NCBI GenBank assembly: GCA_028023455.1
Contig: JAQFVV010000185.1
Span: 1,003,239-1,067,238 of the forward strand
Reading direction: 5' to 3'
Source of the DNA: Epiperipatus broadwayi
Lineage: Eukaryota; Onychophora; Udeonychophora; Euonychophora; Peripatidae
Length of the DNA: 64,000 bases
This document shows, one piece after another, positions 45,780 through 57,779 of this stretch (its first letter is position 1; each line of letters opens with the position of its first letter). The position numbers and the translations under genes were made by a program. The notes below the pieces were generated by a model. It searched no databases. It saw only the letters and a program-made list of their open reading frames with translations, and was not told the origin of the DNA.

Positions 45780-47349
45780 CGTATGACTTTATGATGGTGT
45801 TAAATACGCAAAACGTTTAGTATTATTTAATTCCTACGTGTAGATGAATACATCCACAGGAATATGTTTGCTTCACAGATATAAGTTGGGCAAAGTATTT
45901 TAGTTAATCTGCCAAATCATCTTCTTCATTTGTAAGCATAATTTATCGGTTAGATTGATAAATGGCAACAGGACATTCTATTCAAGTACTTCATGATAAT
46001 TAACTGTTGGTTAATTATTATCTACTGGAGTGTAAGTTTACATTTTCATTTTAATTAATGATTACATTATAGCTAAAACATACAAACATCATATTATTTA
46101 TTATACTATTATAGGTATACAGTAGGGATTTATTGAATCTGGAAATGACGTTCAATATTTCATAAGTTAATGCTGAATTTAATAATTGTCTCAAAATTCA
46201 TTATATTAGATTGAAATAAGGTATGATTAGGTTTTTAAATACTGTACCTGTGAGATGTATTGAAGAAAGTCTATTGAACCATCATTTAATTATTTTATTT
46301 GTTTATTTATGTTTTTATTTAAAATATTGAAATTAACTATTTATTGTTCATAAAGTTTGTAAATAAAAGTTGATTTATAATTAAACTTACTGTGCCGTTG
46401 CTATGTGTCATTCATAACATCAGAAATCATAAATTTTGGATGGAGCATACATTATAGAGCATACATTGAATTACATATTATTGTCTACATGATATAAGAA
46501 TTTATTAATATTTTGAGAAAACATTAAGATGCTTTTTGTCTTTGGTAGTATATGATTGGTAAGGTACAATAAAATCCCATTTACCTTTTCCACCATTGTG
46601 GCTTTGCGTAGTTGATTCTAGTATAAAATACAAATTAATTATTAAACTTGTGAACAGATTTATTCAATAATGATATGATTAAATATATTTACTTAACATT
46701 TTTAAATTTTCATTCGTCAATACAATAAGAGTCTCAATGATATATTAAATTATAAAAGAACCCAATTATTCATGTTTATTAATTGCAAAGCTTTACCTGG
46801 ACTAGTATCTGTCTTAGAAATCATATAGATGATATAAAATTTCATAATTTTATGTGGTTCCACAAATTACGCTATCTTGTACATGGTCGGCCATAGGGTC
46901 GCATACCATAAAAATCGCAAATTGAGGTTTAAGGGTGATAAAATTGCACTTATAATTTGTTTAATATGTTTTATAATAATACTATGATAGGTCTTCGCGG
47001 TATACCCTGGCTGCGATCAAATAAATTATAAAAAGTTAGGTTAATTCATTAATTTTGTCTGTAGTAAGTTGCCCCAGATGTTGATTGTGGTCTTTTGTGC
47101 ATAAAATAAATAGTATGATATGCTTTTGGATACAGCTCTTAATAGCTGATAATGTGCAATGAGAGTTGATCAGTGACCAAGGTTGTAATTCCTAGTGCAC
47201 TTACGTGATGTAGTTGAGACCACGCACTTTACGGTTACCATTTATAGTGCCGCAACAAGTACGGCATGATGAGGGGTAGTTGGAGGGGTGATGGAAGGTT
47301 GGTTACCACCTTTGTGAGCCATCAGGGTGGATGGCTCCGGGGATTTTGG

Positions 47350-47350
<1 letters not shown>
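45780..47350. other. Non-coding stretch
   Basis: No coding remnant was recognised. 47150-47340 is noticeably richer in G (GGGGTAGTTGGAGGGGTGAT) but unassigned. Confidence 0.35.

Positions 47351-47353
<3 letters not shown>

Positions 47354-47387
<34 letters not shown>
47354..47387. repeat. TA microsatellite
   Basis: Short TA run directly before the tandem duplication at 47388. Confidence 0.9.
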
Positions 47388-47389
<2 letters not shown>

Positions 47390-47520
47390 ACCTAAGTGAA
47401 GTCTCACTTAGCTCCAATAGCTACCAGTCCTCATATTAGCTTAACCATTTTTGTACAAAAAGTCTCACTTCGCTTTAATAGCTATACTTCCTTATATTAG
47501 CTTAACTATTTTTGTACAGT
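47388..47520 (+). repeat. Two-copy ~66-bp tandem repeat
   Basis: TGTAC, AGTCTCACTT, AATAGCTA and CATATTAGCTTAAC (TATATT... in copy 2), then TTTTTGTACA recur in the same order at about 47388-47455 and 47456-47520 with roughly 80% identity by eye. Each unit also holds a small AAGTGA...TCACTT inverted repeat in copy 1. Function unknown. Confidence 0.7.
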
Positions 47521-47524
47521 TGTC

Positions 47525-50330
47525 TGATAAAAAAAATAATAAAAAAAAGAAAGAAGAAATTAGTTAATTAATGAATATGATGTAAAATAATTGGTAATGT
47601 GGTTATATGTGATAAGTTAATATAACTATATTTAAAAGTAAGCCACATATCTAGTTAGTTGTGTTGGAGATATAATATAGCATTTCTCTCAAAATAAATG
47701 TTTGAGTTACTATTTAAAATAATAATAAATAATGTTCAATGTGTCATAAGATATCTTTTGTTTTGCTTATTTCTAGTTTGTAGCCTAATAACTGAGCTAA
47801 TATGCTAATAGAGTAAATAATATGAAATTGAATTAAAACCAATCTTTAGTTTTCTTAAAACAGTCAGATACTAATTTAATCTTTAGTGTAAATTAGCCTT
47901 AACTTGTAAAAAAGTTATTTTTAATATAATATTCCCAAATATTTTTTATTTCTAATCATTAAAAAATATAAATAAATATTTAAAGATGGACTGGAAGTCA
48001 AGTTAAAAGTCACTTCTCTGTGTGAGTATTGGCATGCATGAATGTATAAAAAATGTTTTCTAAATTAGTTAAACTGTTTTATTTGAGTTATGTTAATGCA
48101 TTAAAGAACAGAAGAAAATAAATAAATAATTAGCTATACTATTAATTTAAAAAAAACAAGTGAATGAATCAAATAATTATTAATTTATATTTTGGGTTGT
48201 AAATTTTAAAAGTGTATCGGTCAATAAAAAGATGTATTAATTTTACATCTGTATTTCTATTTTTATTTTATTTAATATTTTTTTTGTATTAATATTATAA
48301 AAGAACCTAATTATTAACTTTTAAAATTAAAGTCAGTATATCACATGATAGATATGTAAATCATTCTGACATCATTTATTAATTGATTGGTTTTTGAGCT
48401 GATTTTAAAAAAAATAAGTTGTGTTTATTGATTGTTTAAAATAAATTGACCCTGAAATTTGTGAGAGAAATAAGAAAAAAATTGATATAAGGGGGAAGTT
48501 TTATTTTTTTTTAGTTAATTGTTATTGGGTCCTGAATTATTTCTGAAAACAAGTTTAAAAAAAGTATTAATTATTTTTTGAATCTTATTATTTTAAAAAA
48601 AAAGTATTGTAAATTATATTTAAGTATTTCATATCTTCATGGATGACTGCTACAGAAATAGGTAACTCATTTCTTGTCATCTAACTTCCAATTAACTTTT
48701 AAAAACTTTCATAAAAATGCTAGGAGTAAATTTTACTTATGCTTTATGTAATAATAACTATGTGAATATTATCTTCTATGAAATAAATTTAAAACATATG
48801 CAGTTATTATATTTATTGCTAAATTACTATTATTGCACATAACTATATAGTCTACATTTATTCAATTATTCATTAAATAAAATAAAACTTAAAAGAGGAA
48901 AGTTAAAAATGTGTGGAGACTTAGCTATATATCTTAAAAGACTAAATAGGTTTGTATTAATTTTGCCTAGTGCTAATTCAAATCTTCTGCATTATATTAA
49001 ATTTATCTGCTTCTAAACTAATAATATAGAATGTTTGTACTGCAAAGATTAAGAAAGACTTTAAAAAAATTGCCTATAATATATTAATAATAGTCTAAAA
49101 TGTTTACTCAGGAGAAGCTTTTATTTTAATTTGTATTTAAAGAATATAGTTCACCGAGTAATAAAATGATGAAAAAAATATGTATACTGAATTCTCTACT
49201 GATGAAATTGCTTGGACTTTATTTTAAAAAAGTATAAAGAAATAACTTTGAAGCATATTAGTATTTTATGTGAGTAAATTTTTTTAAAAAAAGAAATGCT
49301 TAAAAATGTGTTCTTTTTTCAAAAAAGAAATGAAATAAAAATGAAGCTATATTTTCGTTTAAGTAAACCTGGGATCTCATAATGATATTATCAGCTGAAT
49401 AATTTGTTACATCCCATTTTTATTATTTGTCACTGGATTATTATTATGTCTTACTATATATTGTTTGTTCAAATTATAACACCTTGAAATGTAGAACTGC
49501 ATTAATATTAAGGAACTATTGTAGATATTTCTTTCAGAAATCTTTGCCATGTTTAAGTTAAATATTTTGACCAGAAGCTTTGCACAGAATACTGGCCCAT
49601 CAGATAAATAGTATTCAATAAATAGTATAGATGTGTTTAACGGATAGCCAGTGTGGATAAAGTTGAAATTATGAACTAAAGTTTATTACATTTTTATTCT
49701 TGTTTGTTTTATTGGTTTTAAAAAAAAAGAACAGGATAATATTTTATGCTATATTTTCTTTATAAACGTGAGTAATACTGTTTGGTATAAAATATTCCAG
49801 GTAATTTAATTTATATAATTTTAGTTTTAATGGGTTTATTAGAATGTGTAGAGATCCTACCATTCTCAGATATTATTATTATTATTATTACATTTGATAA
49901 GTGTTTAATAAGTTAACTTATATTTTAATCATTCTTATCCCTGGAGATTTTTATACCTCACTGTTAGCTAATTTGAATGTACGGTACTTCACTCAGTTAT
50001 ATGTAAAAAAGCCCAAGAGGTTATTACATGGTTTTCCATTCATGTTTTTCTATAAATGCCACACTAATAATAATTGTTAATGTTTTTTTTTTTTATATTC
50101 ATTCTGAGAATTAATTTTCTCACACTTGATTTACAGACTTTTAAATGTCCATTAGCCACTATAGTTAATATTTAATTTTTCTTGTGTGTGCATTGTACTT
50201 TTGTCTATAATTTTATATGCAGTTAAGTAGTTCTTTTAATGGTCATTTTAATATAATTTACATTGTTGATTCTGGCATTGATTAATATGTATTGTAATTT
50301 AAGATTCTTGAAGATGACTTTAATCAGTTA
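47525..50330. other. AT-rich non-coding stretch
   Basis: No coding remnant or repeat family was recognised. Confidence 0.4.
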
Positions 50331-50339
50331 AAGTGATGT

Positions 50340-50930
50340 TGGTATCTAGTTGTTAGTTTAGTATTTGTTGGTCCCAGAGAGCCTTGGTCTTATTGATTAT
50401 TACTAGTATGCTTGATGGAGTAGACAAAGTCCTCCATGCTTATTTTATTGCTTTTCCATGAGGTGATAGTGTTCCTTCCCAATGATTATTATCATATATT
50501 AGGTATTTGTATTTTCAGTGATTGTAACCAGTTTTGAAGGTGTTTAGATCCCTGGTGAGGATCATATATTTCCTGGTGTGTCTTTCCTGTTTCTGATGCA
50601 CTGTGACAAAGTCCAGGCACCCTCTTTTCTACCTCAAAGATAGGTATTTGGAAGCCCACACACAGTTTTATTAAGTTGTTTAGCTCTACAGAGTATATAT
50701 GTATTTTGGCCTATCAATTCTGATGTATTAATGCTATTTTCCACCACAGTAGGTGGAGTTGCATTTTTTAGATATGATATGACAAGATATGCTTGTTTGA
50801 GAAACTCTGTTTCATCAGGTTGTGTTTAGCTATTTTAATCCTTAAAGATATAGCAATGTCTGAATGTGCTGTAATGATAGTTTTATCATCCACAAACCAA
50901 ACAACAGTAATTTATATTTATTTTAAGTAT
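50340..50930 (-). pseudogene. Possible reverse-transcriptase-like fragment
   Basis: On the minus strand, about 50912-50770 is open and reads TVVWFVDDKTIITAHSDIAI, then LRIKIAKHNLMKQ. FVDD with hydrophobic flanks resembles the catalytic box of non-LTR reverse transcriptases, with a helix after it as expected. Downstream (to about 50500) open pieces in other frames include LIKLCVGFQIPIFEVE and KTHQEIYDPHQGSKHLQNWL, which I cannot place. The block is less AT-rich than its surroundings. It could equally be an unrelated relic. Confidence 0.3.
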
Positions 50931-50934
50931 GTAG

Positions 50935-52790
50935 ATTTATGCATATGGCTATAAGTTCCAATTCACACATATTAAGTAGTTGTTATGTTCATCCAGAGTT
51001 TTCACTGAGGGAAATGTAAGTTCTTCAATTTTAAAACAATTAGTGTAATAATTTTATGTGGATGAGAATTTCTTAAAGTGTGTGTATAAATACCCATTAA
51101 TGAGTGGCCCATGTATCTAATTTGATTTAGATTTAATTTAAATTTATTTAAGTACTGTACTAGATATAATCCTAAATAATGGAAAAGTAACTAATTATAT
51201 TTTTAAAATTTATGTGGTATATACTAGTTCTACCACAGTTTTTGGCTTAGGGTTATTGTATTAAATATGAATAGATTAATTTATTATTCTGGTTACTAAA
51301 TCTTACCACAGTATTATATAATGTATCAGTAAAATAAAGTTATGTTTGTTAAGCTCATAACATTATAATTAAAATAAAGAGATTTAGAATCCTTAATATT
51401 TTAAGTAGTTTATTTGGATAGATTTAAATATTAAATTAGCTTCTGTTCACTCTTGTAATTATTTTTTTTATTATTATTAAAATAAATAGTTGGAAAAGAG
51501 TCAGTGAGGTATAATCAGTTATTTTATTTGAATAAAATTTTGTAATTTAGTATTAAGTCAAATAAATATAGTTACTCAAAATGTTTAAAGAATAACAGCG
51601 CTATCTTGGCAATGTTTCCATTAATTTTGTAAATATTTAGTATGTTATATTATTAATAAATCAATTTTACTATTATTTCAAAGTTTAGTTTCTGTTTGTT
51701 TTTTTTATATGAGATTGTCTTGAAATCCAAAAGTTCACAAAGTTCACAAGGTATAAAGAGTATATTATAATGGGTTAAATTACATAAAGCCATTGTGAAT
51801 TTCAGAGTGAATCACATATTCACAGACACTTAATATATTGTTTATTTTAATATTGATTTTAAGTTATTATTATCTTCTCAGCCTGAAGATTATACAGTAT
51901 AAAATGAAGACTATTAGTGATTCAGAAGATTATTTACTATGTTTCAAACAGCACATTGTCTTGTATATTTTTAAAAATTAAAATCTATCTGCATAAAAAA
52001 CACCCTTGTCTTTTTCTCAGCTCAAGTGATGTCCTGGGTAATAGGCCATAATTAGTTTAAACTTAGATTAAGTAATCAAATCTTTAAATTAATATATTTT
52101 TATGCTATGATTTAATGAAAGATAGTTATCTAATCTTGGGGAGGGAGTCATTACAATTGTAGAGCTTGCCTCCTATGGTTGGCCGAGATATCACTCACTT
52201 GTTTATTCATCCAAGCAATTATTTATTAGGAAATTTTAACTTTTATCTTTTACAAGAGTTTAGTCCCTGAGATTGTTTATTCTTGTTGCCATTGTTAATA
52301 TGGTTCAGTGAGATAGTCCTTCAACAAAGTGTCATTCATTTCATTCAGAGTATATGATATGATAGGAGGCTGACTCTAATAACAATTAAATAATGATTTA
52401 AAATGGACTTTTTATTATTTATGTTAGATTATTGAACATGCCACAATAATTATTTGCATTGTTGTTAGATTTTGTCTCCATCTGATTGTATACCTCTGTA
52501 ACATCATTCATCTTTGATTTTTACCACTGAGTTAAGTCATTAAGAGTCTCTAATGTATTAAAAATAGTACAAAAGATACAGAAAATTATTCATTTTTCAT
52601 TTTCCATTTCTCATTACTTCTTCCATCATTTCAACTTCTTTCATTCATTTCATTATCATAATCATTTCTCATTTCTTCATTTCTCATATTCATCTTTCAG
52701 TTTGTTTCTTTATTCTTTCTATCATCCTCATCATAGTTCACCAACCCCCAACCCCTCTCCTTATTTAGGTTACGATACATATGTTGAAAG
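50935..52790. other. AT-rich non-coding stretch
   Basis: No feature was recognised. Runs of TTTCATTTCATT-type sequence lie at 52610-52720. Confidence 0.4.
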
Positions 52791-53254
52791 TGGCTGCAGA
52801 AAGGAGTTTTCTATTAACTGAAATGAGACCATTTTATTCCTCTTGGAGGCATTAAAGAAACTGCACAGGGCAAATTTCTAATGTCCACTCCATACATTTT
52901 TGTCATTGCAGCTGTTATTAATATGTGATCTATTTACATAGTATACAAACATTGATGGGCTGCACACCAACATGCATTAGCAGTGTGGTGAGTTTATTGG
53001 CTTTTTATCTCTGAGTTTAAGATCAAGAAACAGCATGGTCTTTTTTCTCAGTTGCCTGATAAGGCAGAATGAATGTTTGTGTAAATGATAAATATTTTTC
53101 GAATGTATACAATTATGACAGACAAAAATAAATCATGGTTCTTATTCCCAGAAGGCTGTAAGGTTATCAACCAAGGCAGCAGTTGGTGGCCGAAGATGGA
53201 GGGTGCTAAGAATATCCTGACTATGGATGAGGCTGTCATTTGATGATGACTTTT

Positions 53255-53990
53255 TATTTAGGTACTTACAACTGCAGATCGCTTTCAAGTGAAGGAAGAT
53301 TGCAAGAATGAGAAGAAACTGTCTTATAATAAATGGGACATTATTGGAATTTGTGAAGTTAGAAAAAAAGGTGAAGAGATGATTGATTTAATAAGTGGAT
53401 ATGTACTCTATTATAAAGATACACATATTGAAAATACAAGTGGTGTAGGATTCATTACAAATAAAAAGTGGAAGAACAACATCGGGGAGATTGATGGTAT
53501 ATCAGACAGAGTGGCAAGATTAGTTATACAACTTAATAGCAGATACCAAATGGAGATAATTCAGGTTTATGCCCCAACAAGTTCTCATAGTGATGAAGTA
53601 GTGGAAGATTTTTATATGGACATACAAAAGGCTTTTGATCAGAGTAAACAACATTTTAAAATCGTTATGGGAGACTTTAATGCTAGAATTGGTAAACAGA
53701 TGAAAGATGAAAGTGCTGTAGATAATTCTGGTTATGGTAATAGAAATAAGAGAGGACATAGACTTGTGGAGTTTGCAGAAAAAGAAAAACTTTATATTAT
53801 GAATTCTTTCTTTGTGAAAAATTGAAAAGGAAATGGACATGGAAGCATCCAAATGAAGGACCAGCAGAATTGGATTATATTTTGACTAACAGAAAATACC
53901 TATTTCAAGATTGCAATGTTCTTAATAAACTTAACACAGGAAGTAATCTTCAATTAGTAAAATGTAAGATATGTGTTAATGTAAATCTAG
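53255..53990 (+). pseudogene. AP endonuclease domain of RTE copy A
   Basis: The domain starts LGTYNCRSLSSEGRLQE at about 53260, then after a shift at 53310 continues in 53289-53825: YNKWDIIGICEVRKKGEEMI (catalytic-site E in CEVR), SGVGFITNKKW, MEIIQVYAPTSSH, IVMGDFNARIGKQ (catalytic D and N). A stop/shift near 53825 is followed by KWTWKHPNEGPAELDYILTN (53822 on). The final SDH triad has become SNL (GSNLQLVKCK), so the enzyme is dead. Intact RTE endonucleases nick the target to start target-primed reverse transcription. Confidence 0.88.
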
Positions 53991-53999
53991 AAAGCCAAA

Positions 54000-55765
54000 A
54001 AGTATTAAGAAAAACAATATTTACAGTTGATATTCCTAATCTCCAGAAACATTCTAATGAATTTAAATTAGAACTTATAAATCGGTGTCAAGTATTAGCA
54101 GATTTTGAACATGATTTGGATTTGAATGAAATTAATATGAAAATAACTGATACACTTTTAAAAATTGCAACAAAGATAGCTGGTATAAAAAAGCAATTGA
54201 CCAATAAAATTTCTACTGAGACTAGAGAATTTATGAAAAAAAAAAGGAATATGAAAATATGTGCAGAAATGATGCATTAAAAAGAATTGAAAATCTCGAA
54301 TTTTGTAAAATGGTGCAGAAAAGAGTTAAATATGATATAAGGAAGTGTAATTGTGAACTAGCAAGGAAAGTTGTAGAAGAGAATAAAAATCTCAAGAGTG
54401 TAAAACAAAATTTTGGTATTTGTAGGAAATTTATATCTGCAATAAATGAGAGATGACATCATTAAATGGGTAGAAGACTTTTATCAAGAATTATATAGTA
54501 ATAAAGAACAAGTACCTCCTATATCTATTACATCTTCTGAATTGCCCAGAATTTTAAATGAAGAAGTGATACATGCAATCAAATGTATGAAGAAAGGAAA
54601 GGCTCTTGGTAATGATGGGATTATAATTGATATATTAAAAGAAGTAGGTGAAGAAATAGAGAAAATTTTTGCAAAGTTATATACCAAATGTTTAAATGAT
54701 AAAGATGTACCAGATGATTGGAAGAATGCAGTATTAATATTAATATTTTAAAAAGGTGATAAAGAAGATATTAGAAATTATAGACATACCAGCCTTTTAT
54801 CAGTTTTATACAAAATTTATACCAAGATAATTACAACTCATCTGCAGAGATCATTGGATTTCCACCAACAAAGAGAACAAGCTGGATTTAAATGTGGTTT
54901 TAGTATAGTAGATTGTATTCAGATATTGAAAGAAGTTATAGAAAAGACAAATAAATATGTTTTGCCATTATGCTTTGGATTTGTAGGTTATTAAAAGACA
55001 TTTCATTCTATAAATGTTTCTTCAGTGATTAATGCATTGGATCATCAAGGTGTAAATCCAGGATATTGTCATATAACAATTAGATTACATAATGATACTA
55101 GGAAAGTCAACATTGAGAAAGGTGTAAGACAGGGTGACTCCATATCTCTGAAACATTTACATCAGTGCTGCAAGAAGCATTTTGCAGATTAAAATTGGAA
55201 GCTAAAGGAGTGGAAGTGAATGGAGATTATTTATGTCATTCAGATTTTGCAGATGACGTAGTTGTTTTTCAAAATAATGCTTTAGAGATGCAGGAAATAT
55301 TACATGAGTTATCAGATGAAAGTAGAAAAGTAGGACCAAAGATAAATGTTAAAAAGACTGAAATAATGATTAATGGATTTTCTCAAAATATAAAAATAAA
55401 GATTGATTATGATGAATTAGAAGAAGTTAACAGTTACAAATACCTTGGTCAGATTATTAATATAGATGGAAACATAATGGATAAAATTAATCATAGAATT
55501 AAACTTGGTTGGAGTGTATTTGGTAGAAATAACTTGATACTAAAAAGAAATATGCCTATGTGCTTGAAAAGGAAGGTTTTTAATAAATGTATTTTACCAG
55601 TTCTTACTTATGGATCTGATACTTGGACACTTAATAGAAGAGCAATAAAGAAACTTCAGATCTCTCAAAGAAGTATGGAGAGATGCATGTTGGGAGTAAC
55701 AAGAAGAGATCGAAAATGCAATATATGGGTAAGAAAACAAACAGATGTTACTGATTTACTTTTTT
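54000..55765 (+). pseudogene. Reverse transcriptase domain of RTE copy A
   Basis: Pieces in several frames: 53990-54456 linker (REFMKKKRNMK, CNCELARKVVEENK), 54446-54751 (DDIIKWVEDFYQELYSNKEQ, MKKGKALGNDGIIIDILKE, DVPDDWKNAVLILIF), 54751-55165 (RNYRHTSLLSVLYKIYTKII, QREQAGFKCGFS, with motif A decayed to LGFVGY.KTFHS, then GVRQGDSIS), and 55165-55821 (SDFADDVVVFQNNALEMQ with the catalytic FADD intact, KKTEIMINGF, SYKYLGQIIN, RSMERCMLGVTRRDR). The frame leaves the element at about 55765. Confidence 0.88.
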
Positions 55766-55769
55766 ATAT

Positions 55770-56128
55770 ACTATCAAATGTATTTATTACTTTAAAATGC
55801 AACATTAAGCACCTAAAATAGTTTGCTATGATTTTTAGATAATGACATAGGCATTCCAAGCCTTTTTTCTTATATGTTAGCTGAAGAATGTGTAAAATTC
55901 ATAGCAAACTTAAATATACTTTATTAATAATTTTATTAATAATTTATTTGACTAGAGATTATTAAATAATGAATAATATTTTTGTCACGTAATTGTCAAT
56001 ACACCTTGCATCAGAATAGTGTATTGAAAATAACATTACAGAAGTAGTTAGAGTAATGGAAATGTTATATATATATATATATATATGTACAGATATGTAT
56101 TAATTGTATATATTTAAAGATATATGTT
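55770..56128. other. Non-coding stretch with repeat edge
   Basis: After the truncated RTE copy comes AT-rich DNA, a TA run at 56066-56086, and ATGTATTAATTGTATATATT (56095-56114), which is the start of the dispersed hammerhead-like repeat seen again at 57206. The foldback element appears to have split or duplicated that repeat. Confidence 0.5.
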
Positions 56129-57144
56129 CAAAAGATGGCGCTTTACCAAAACCACTGAACAAGTGTAAAATTTGTTTACATAAACGAAAAAAGAGTCAGA
56201 ATTAACTACCTCTTTCATTTGCTCACCCCCAGATCAGCTGATTTCAAGCTGGTTTGCTCTCCTCAGTGAGGGATAGAGTATAGAAACTAGATCTAAACAC
56301 TGACTCTCAAGTGTTTATGCAAAACGTTTCTATCAGATTGCAAGTGTGAATTTTTCAGACCGGTAAAGTCTTCAAACTCAGCCTAGCAAGCCAGATATTT
56401 ATATGTGTCTGATCTCAGTTCAGTATCACCATATAATCAAAGTCTCTGCAATATATATCATTGCAAGAAAACTTTAAAGGTACATTTATGAAAAACAAAA
56501 ACAAGTTACTCACGTAACCTGCTATCACTTGTTATTTATGTTCAAAAGATGGCGCTTTACCAAAACCACCGAACAAGTGTTAAATTTGTTTACATAAACG
56601 AAAAAAAGTCAGAATTAACTACCTCTTTCATTTGCTCACCCCCAGATGAGCTGATTTCAAGCTGGTTTGCTCTCCTCAGTGAGGGATAGAGTATAGAAAC
56701 TAGATCTAAACACTGACTCTCAAGTGTTTATGCAAAACGTTTCTATCAGATTGCAAGCGTGAATTTTTCAGACCGGTAAAGTCTTCAAACTCAGCCCATA
56801 TAAAGATCAGACCCATATAAATATCTGGCTTGCTAGGCTGAGTTTGAAGACTTTACCGGTCTGAAAAATTCACGCTTGCAATCTGATAGAAACGTTTTGC
56901 ATAAACACTTGAGAGTCAGTGTTTAGATCTAGTTTCTATACTCTATCCCTCACTGAGGAGAGCAAACCAGCTTGAAATCAGCTGATCTGGGGGTGAGAAA
57001 ATGAAAGAGGTAGTTAATTCTGACTATTTTTTCGTTTATGTAAACAAATTTTACACTTGTTCGGTGGTTTTGGTAAAGTGCCATCTTTTGAACATAAATA
57101 ACAAGTGATAGCAGGTTACGTGAGTAACTTGTTTTTGTTTTTCA
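56129..57144. mobile_element. Foldback element with ~307-bp inverted arms
   Basis: Arms 56489-56795 and 56837-57144 are near-perfect inverted copies around a 41-bp spacer. The ends TGAAAAACAAAAACAAGTTA and its complement form the terminal inverted repeats. A further direct copy of most of the arm lies at 56129-56415. The arms contain no coding frame but keep words such as TGTTCAAAAGATGGCGC and GCTTGCTAGGCTGAG. It lies inside the dispersed repeat that continues at 57190. It is probably a non-autonomous foldback/MITE-type transposon. TSD not certain (possibly TA). Confidence 0.8.
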
Positions 57145-57189
57145 TATATATATATATTTGTATATGTATGTGTGTATATATATTTGTAT

Positions 57190-57330
57190 ATATGTACAGA
57201 TATGTATTAATTGTATATATTTAAAGATTGTAGCTCTGATGATGACTGCTGGACAGTTGAAACTGTAGGTAAGAGGGGATAAATAAATCATATGTTAAAA
57301 TTGCATTGTAGAGTTAAACTAAGGTATGTT
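57190..57330 (+). repeat. Dispersed hammerhead-like repeat, copy C
   Basis: TTAATTGTATATATTTAAAG leads to AGCTCTGATGA (core CTGATGA at 57236-57242), hairpin GACTG-CTGGA-CAGTT, GAAA at 57259-57262, then CTGTAGGTAAGA, and the tail AATCATATGTTAAAA. This is the least eroded of three copies (others 12400-12540 minus and 16030-16200 plus). Stem I is weak (AGCT with AGC in the consensus of the other copies), so the ribozyme call is tentative. Confidence 0.5.
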
Positions 57331-57675
57331 TTGTATATTATATTATAAAATATACTACATTTTTTATTTCTTTATATAATCATACATACTGTACAAGGAA
57401 CTCTCTTAAGACCCATTTACTAGACCACACATGGGTCAACAATATTTATTAACCAGGGGAACTATTTAATATAATAAAACTATTATAAAATAAAATTTCT
57501 TTTAATTTCTCTTTATCAGCCTCACATATTAGTGTGCATAAATCTAAAATAACCCCAAGACAACACACCACATATGAAATTATTTCAAGCTAGGATAAAT
57601 AGTCAAACAAGTTCAAACATCAATTTTCTCCATTATTATACAAGAAATCAAACTAATGGTTATTAGCTTTATTTC

Positions 57676-57679
57676 TTGA

Positions 57680-57778
<99 letters not shown>

Positions 57779-57779
57779 A
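57676..57779. repeat. (CT)n microsatellite
   Basis: About 100 bp of CT repeats with two TTT interruptions. The Ser-Leu open frame over it is an artefact. Confidence 0.95.

Larger units (their letters stand above)
52791..55765 (+). mobile_element. RTE-type LINE, copy A (plus)
   Basis: This non-LTR retrotransposon has a ~460-bp 5' leader starting TGGCTGCAGAAAGGAGTTTT, an AP-type endonuclease (about 53255-53990) and an RT (about 54446-55765). It stops inside the C-terminal region, so the 3' end is missing. The second copy at 61759 begins at the same nucleotide of the leader, which fixes the element's true 5' end. The RT word pattern (LNW/KLEAKGVEVNGD, FADD, ERCMLGVTRRDR) is that of the RTE clade. 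Several frameshifts break the ORF. Confidence 0.85.

Noticed and set aside
53520-53852. 110-codon minus-strand frame
   Set aside because: Antisense shadow of the RTE endonuclease domain.
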